Assembly (NCBI GenBank): GCA_017437965.1
Contig: JAFRWN010000123.1
Coordinates: 1 to 45,797, forward strand
Direction of reading: 5' to 3'
Origin: Lachnospiraceae bacterium
Lineage (GTDB): Bacteria > Bacillota > Clostridia > Lachnospirales > Lachnospiraceae
Length of the DNA: 45,797 bases
A model generated the notes under the pieces. The model was not told where the DNA came from and searched no databases. It was given only the letters and a program-made list of their open reading frames with translations. Position 1 is the first letter of the stretch. The number at the start of each line of letters is the position of its first letter. The translations under genes and the position numbers were made by a program. Shown here in pieces: positions 44,956-45,797 of the stretch.

Positions 44956-45797
44956 ATGAAAGACGAAATGCTTACTTTAACACAGGAATGGGACAAGACC
45001 TTCCCTAAGTCCGACAAGGTCGATCATAAGAAGGTGACATTCCACAACCGCTACGGTATCACGCTCGCTGCCGATATGTACACGCCGAAGGACGCAGGCG
45101 GGAAGCTTCCTGCAATCGCCGTGTGCGGACCGTTTGGTGCGGTCAAGGAGCAGTGCAGCGGTCTTTACGCACAGACGCTTGCAGAGCGTGGATTTTTGAC
45201 CATTGCCTTCGATCCGTCCTTTACGGGTGAAAGCGGAGGACAGCCGAGATACATGGCTTCTCCCGACATCAACACAGAGGACTTTATGGCAGCGGTTGAT
45301 TTCCTCTCGATTCAGGAAAATATTGATCCGGACCGTATCGGTATCCTCGGTATCTGCGGCTGGGGTGGTATGGCGATAAATGCAGCAACACTGGATACGC
45401 GTATCAAGGCGACTGTTGCATCTACCATGTACGATATGACGAGAGTGAATGCAAAGGGCTACTTTGATGCCGATGACAGCGAGGAAAAGCGTTATGCGAT
45501 GAAGCAGGCACTGAATGCCCAGCGTATCAGGGATTATCAGTCCGGCGAGTATGAGCTTGGCGGCGGTGTTATTGATCCTTTGCCGGAAGACGCTCCCTAC
45601 TTTGTCAAGGACTACCACGCTTACTACAAGACCGAACGCGGCTATCACCCACGTTCCCTCAACTCCAACGGCGGCTGGAACAAGATAGGATGTATGTCGT
45701 TCATCAATATGCCTATCCTGCAATACAGCAATGAGATACGCTCCGCCGTTATGATAATGCACGGCGACAAGGCTCATTCCTTCTACTTTGGAAAAGA
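44956..45797 (+). CDS. Alpha/beta hydrolase with Cys nucleophile (3' end beyond window)
   Basis: The 280 codons present show an alpha/beta-hydrolase core of the dienelactone-hydrolase type. The nucleophile elbow is GICGWGG with Cys134 in place of Ser, as in dienelactone hydrolases. An oxyanion-hole segment (AVCGPFGAVKEQ) precedes it, and a candidate catalytic His lies in MHGDKAHSFYFGK just before the window end. The start is ATG 44956 with GGAG upstream; ATG 44947 in the same frame is possible. It is probably controlled by the divergent LysR protein. Substrate unknown. Confidence 0.85.
   Translation, partial: MKDEMLTLTQEWDKTFPKSDKVDHKKVTFHNRYGITLAADMYTPKDAGGKLPAIAVCGPFGAVKEQCSGLYAQTLAERGFLTIAFDPSFTGESGGQPRYMASPDINTEDFMAAVDFLSIQENIDPDRIGILGICGWGGMAINAATLDTRIKATVASTMYDMTRVNAKGYFDADDSEEKRYAMKQALNAQRIRDYQSGEYELGGGVIDPLPEDAPYFVKDYHAYYKTERGYHPRSLNSNGGWNKIGCMSFINMPILQYSNEIRSAVMIMHGDKAHSFYFGK

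Noticed and set aside
44977..45777. 266-codon minus-strand frame at the window end
   Set aside because: It lies opposite a clear alpha/beta hydrolase that stays open to the window end; the product resembles no protein.

Overview
The window looks like a chromosomal segment of an anaerobic Firmicute, most likely a Lachnospiraceae-type Clostridium. The clues are moderate GC with strong AGGAGG-type ribosome binding sites, near-consensus sigma-A promoters, U-tract terminators, a SufCBDSU iron-sulfur operon (SufU instead of IscU), a DUF4418 membrane protein and Rrf2/LysR regulators. Taxonomy is an inference; no rRNA or tRNA gene was seen.

Layout. (1) 1-3668: conserved housekeeping genes: the end of uvrA, yfbR-like 5'-nucleotidase, a PIN-like protein with an Asn/Arg-rich tail, and guaA with its terminator. 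(2) 3669-11700: a mosaic accessory region behind guaA: a GH59 galactocerebrosidase-like hydrolase plus MATE exporter, then an AT-rich stretch with a phospholipase-C-like protein, a membrane protein, a chimeric small ORF, a Fic protein and a decayed partial copy of the phospholipase-like gene. Two further copies of the guaA 3' end plus terminator (near 8585 and 9943) suggest remnants of islands that integrated at guaA. (3) 11833-16962: one operon of DUF4418, FtsX-type permease, LolD-type ATPase and a complete SsuABC/TauABC-like importer. (4) 17131-37222: the centrepiece, a nitrogenase-like/sulfur cluster: LanC-GNAT fusion, Rrf2 regulator, nitrogenase-like pair 1 (D1K1), LysR regulator, two cysteine-synthase-family enzymes, sufCBDSU plus a PatB/MalY C-S lyase, then nifB-nifX-nifH-D2-K2-nifX'. 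(5) 37300-45797: a minus-strand alkaline-phosphatase-superfamily protein, a GNAT-like protein plus a 1270-residue protein with PI3/4-kinase-like catalytic motifs, and a divergent LysR / small protein / Cys-type alpha/beta hydrolase locus.

How the genes may work together. The B-H-D-K order of the last nif-like operon is that of the methylthio-alkane reductase (Mar) systems. Both D subunits keep the P-cluster cysteines and the cofactor cysteine but lack the nitrogenase active-site residues, and no NifEN, NifV or NifM is present. With an organosulfur-type importer, two cysteine synthases, a C-S lyase and a dedicated Suf system, the best reading is a reductive C-S-cleaving (or other non-N2) nitrogenase-like enzyme for sulfur scavenging. 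It is unusual in having two DK pairs served by one NifH and one NifB. A dyad, CC-N13-GGAA, lies just downstream of the promoters of the lanC-like, cysK, suf and nifB units (with a weaker copy at the second cysK), which suggests that the encoded Rrf2 protein controls the cluster as one regulon.
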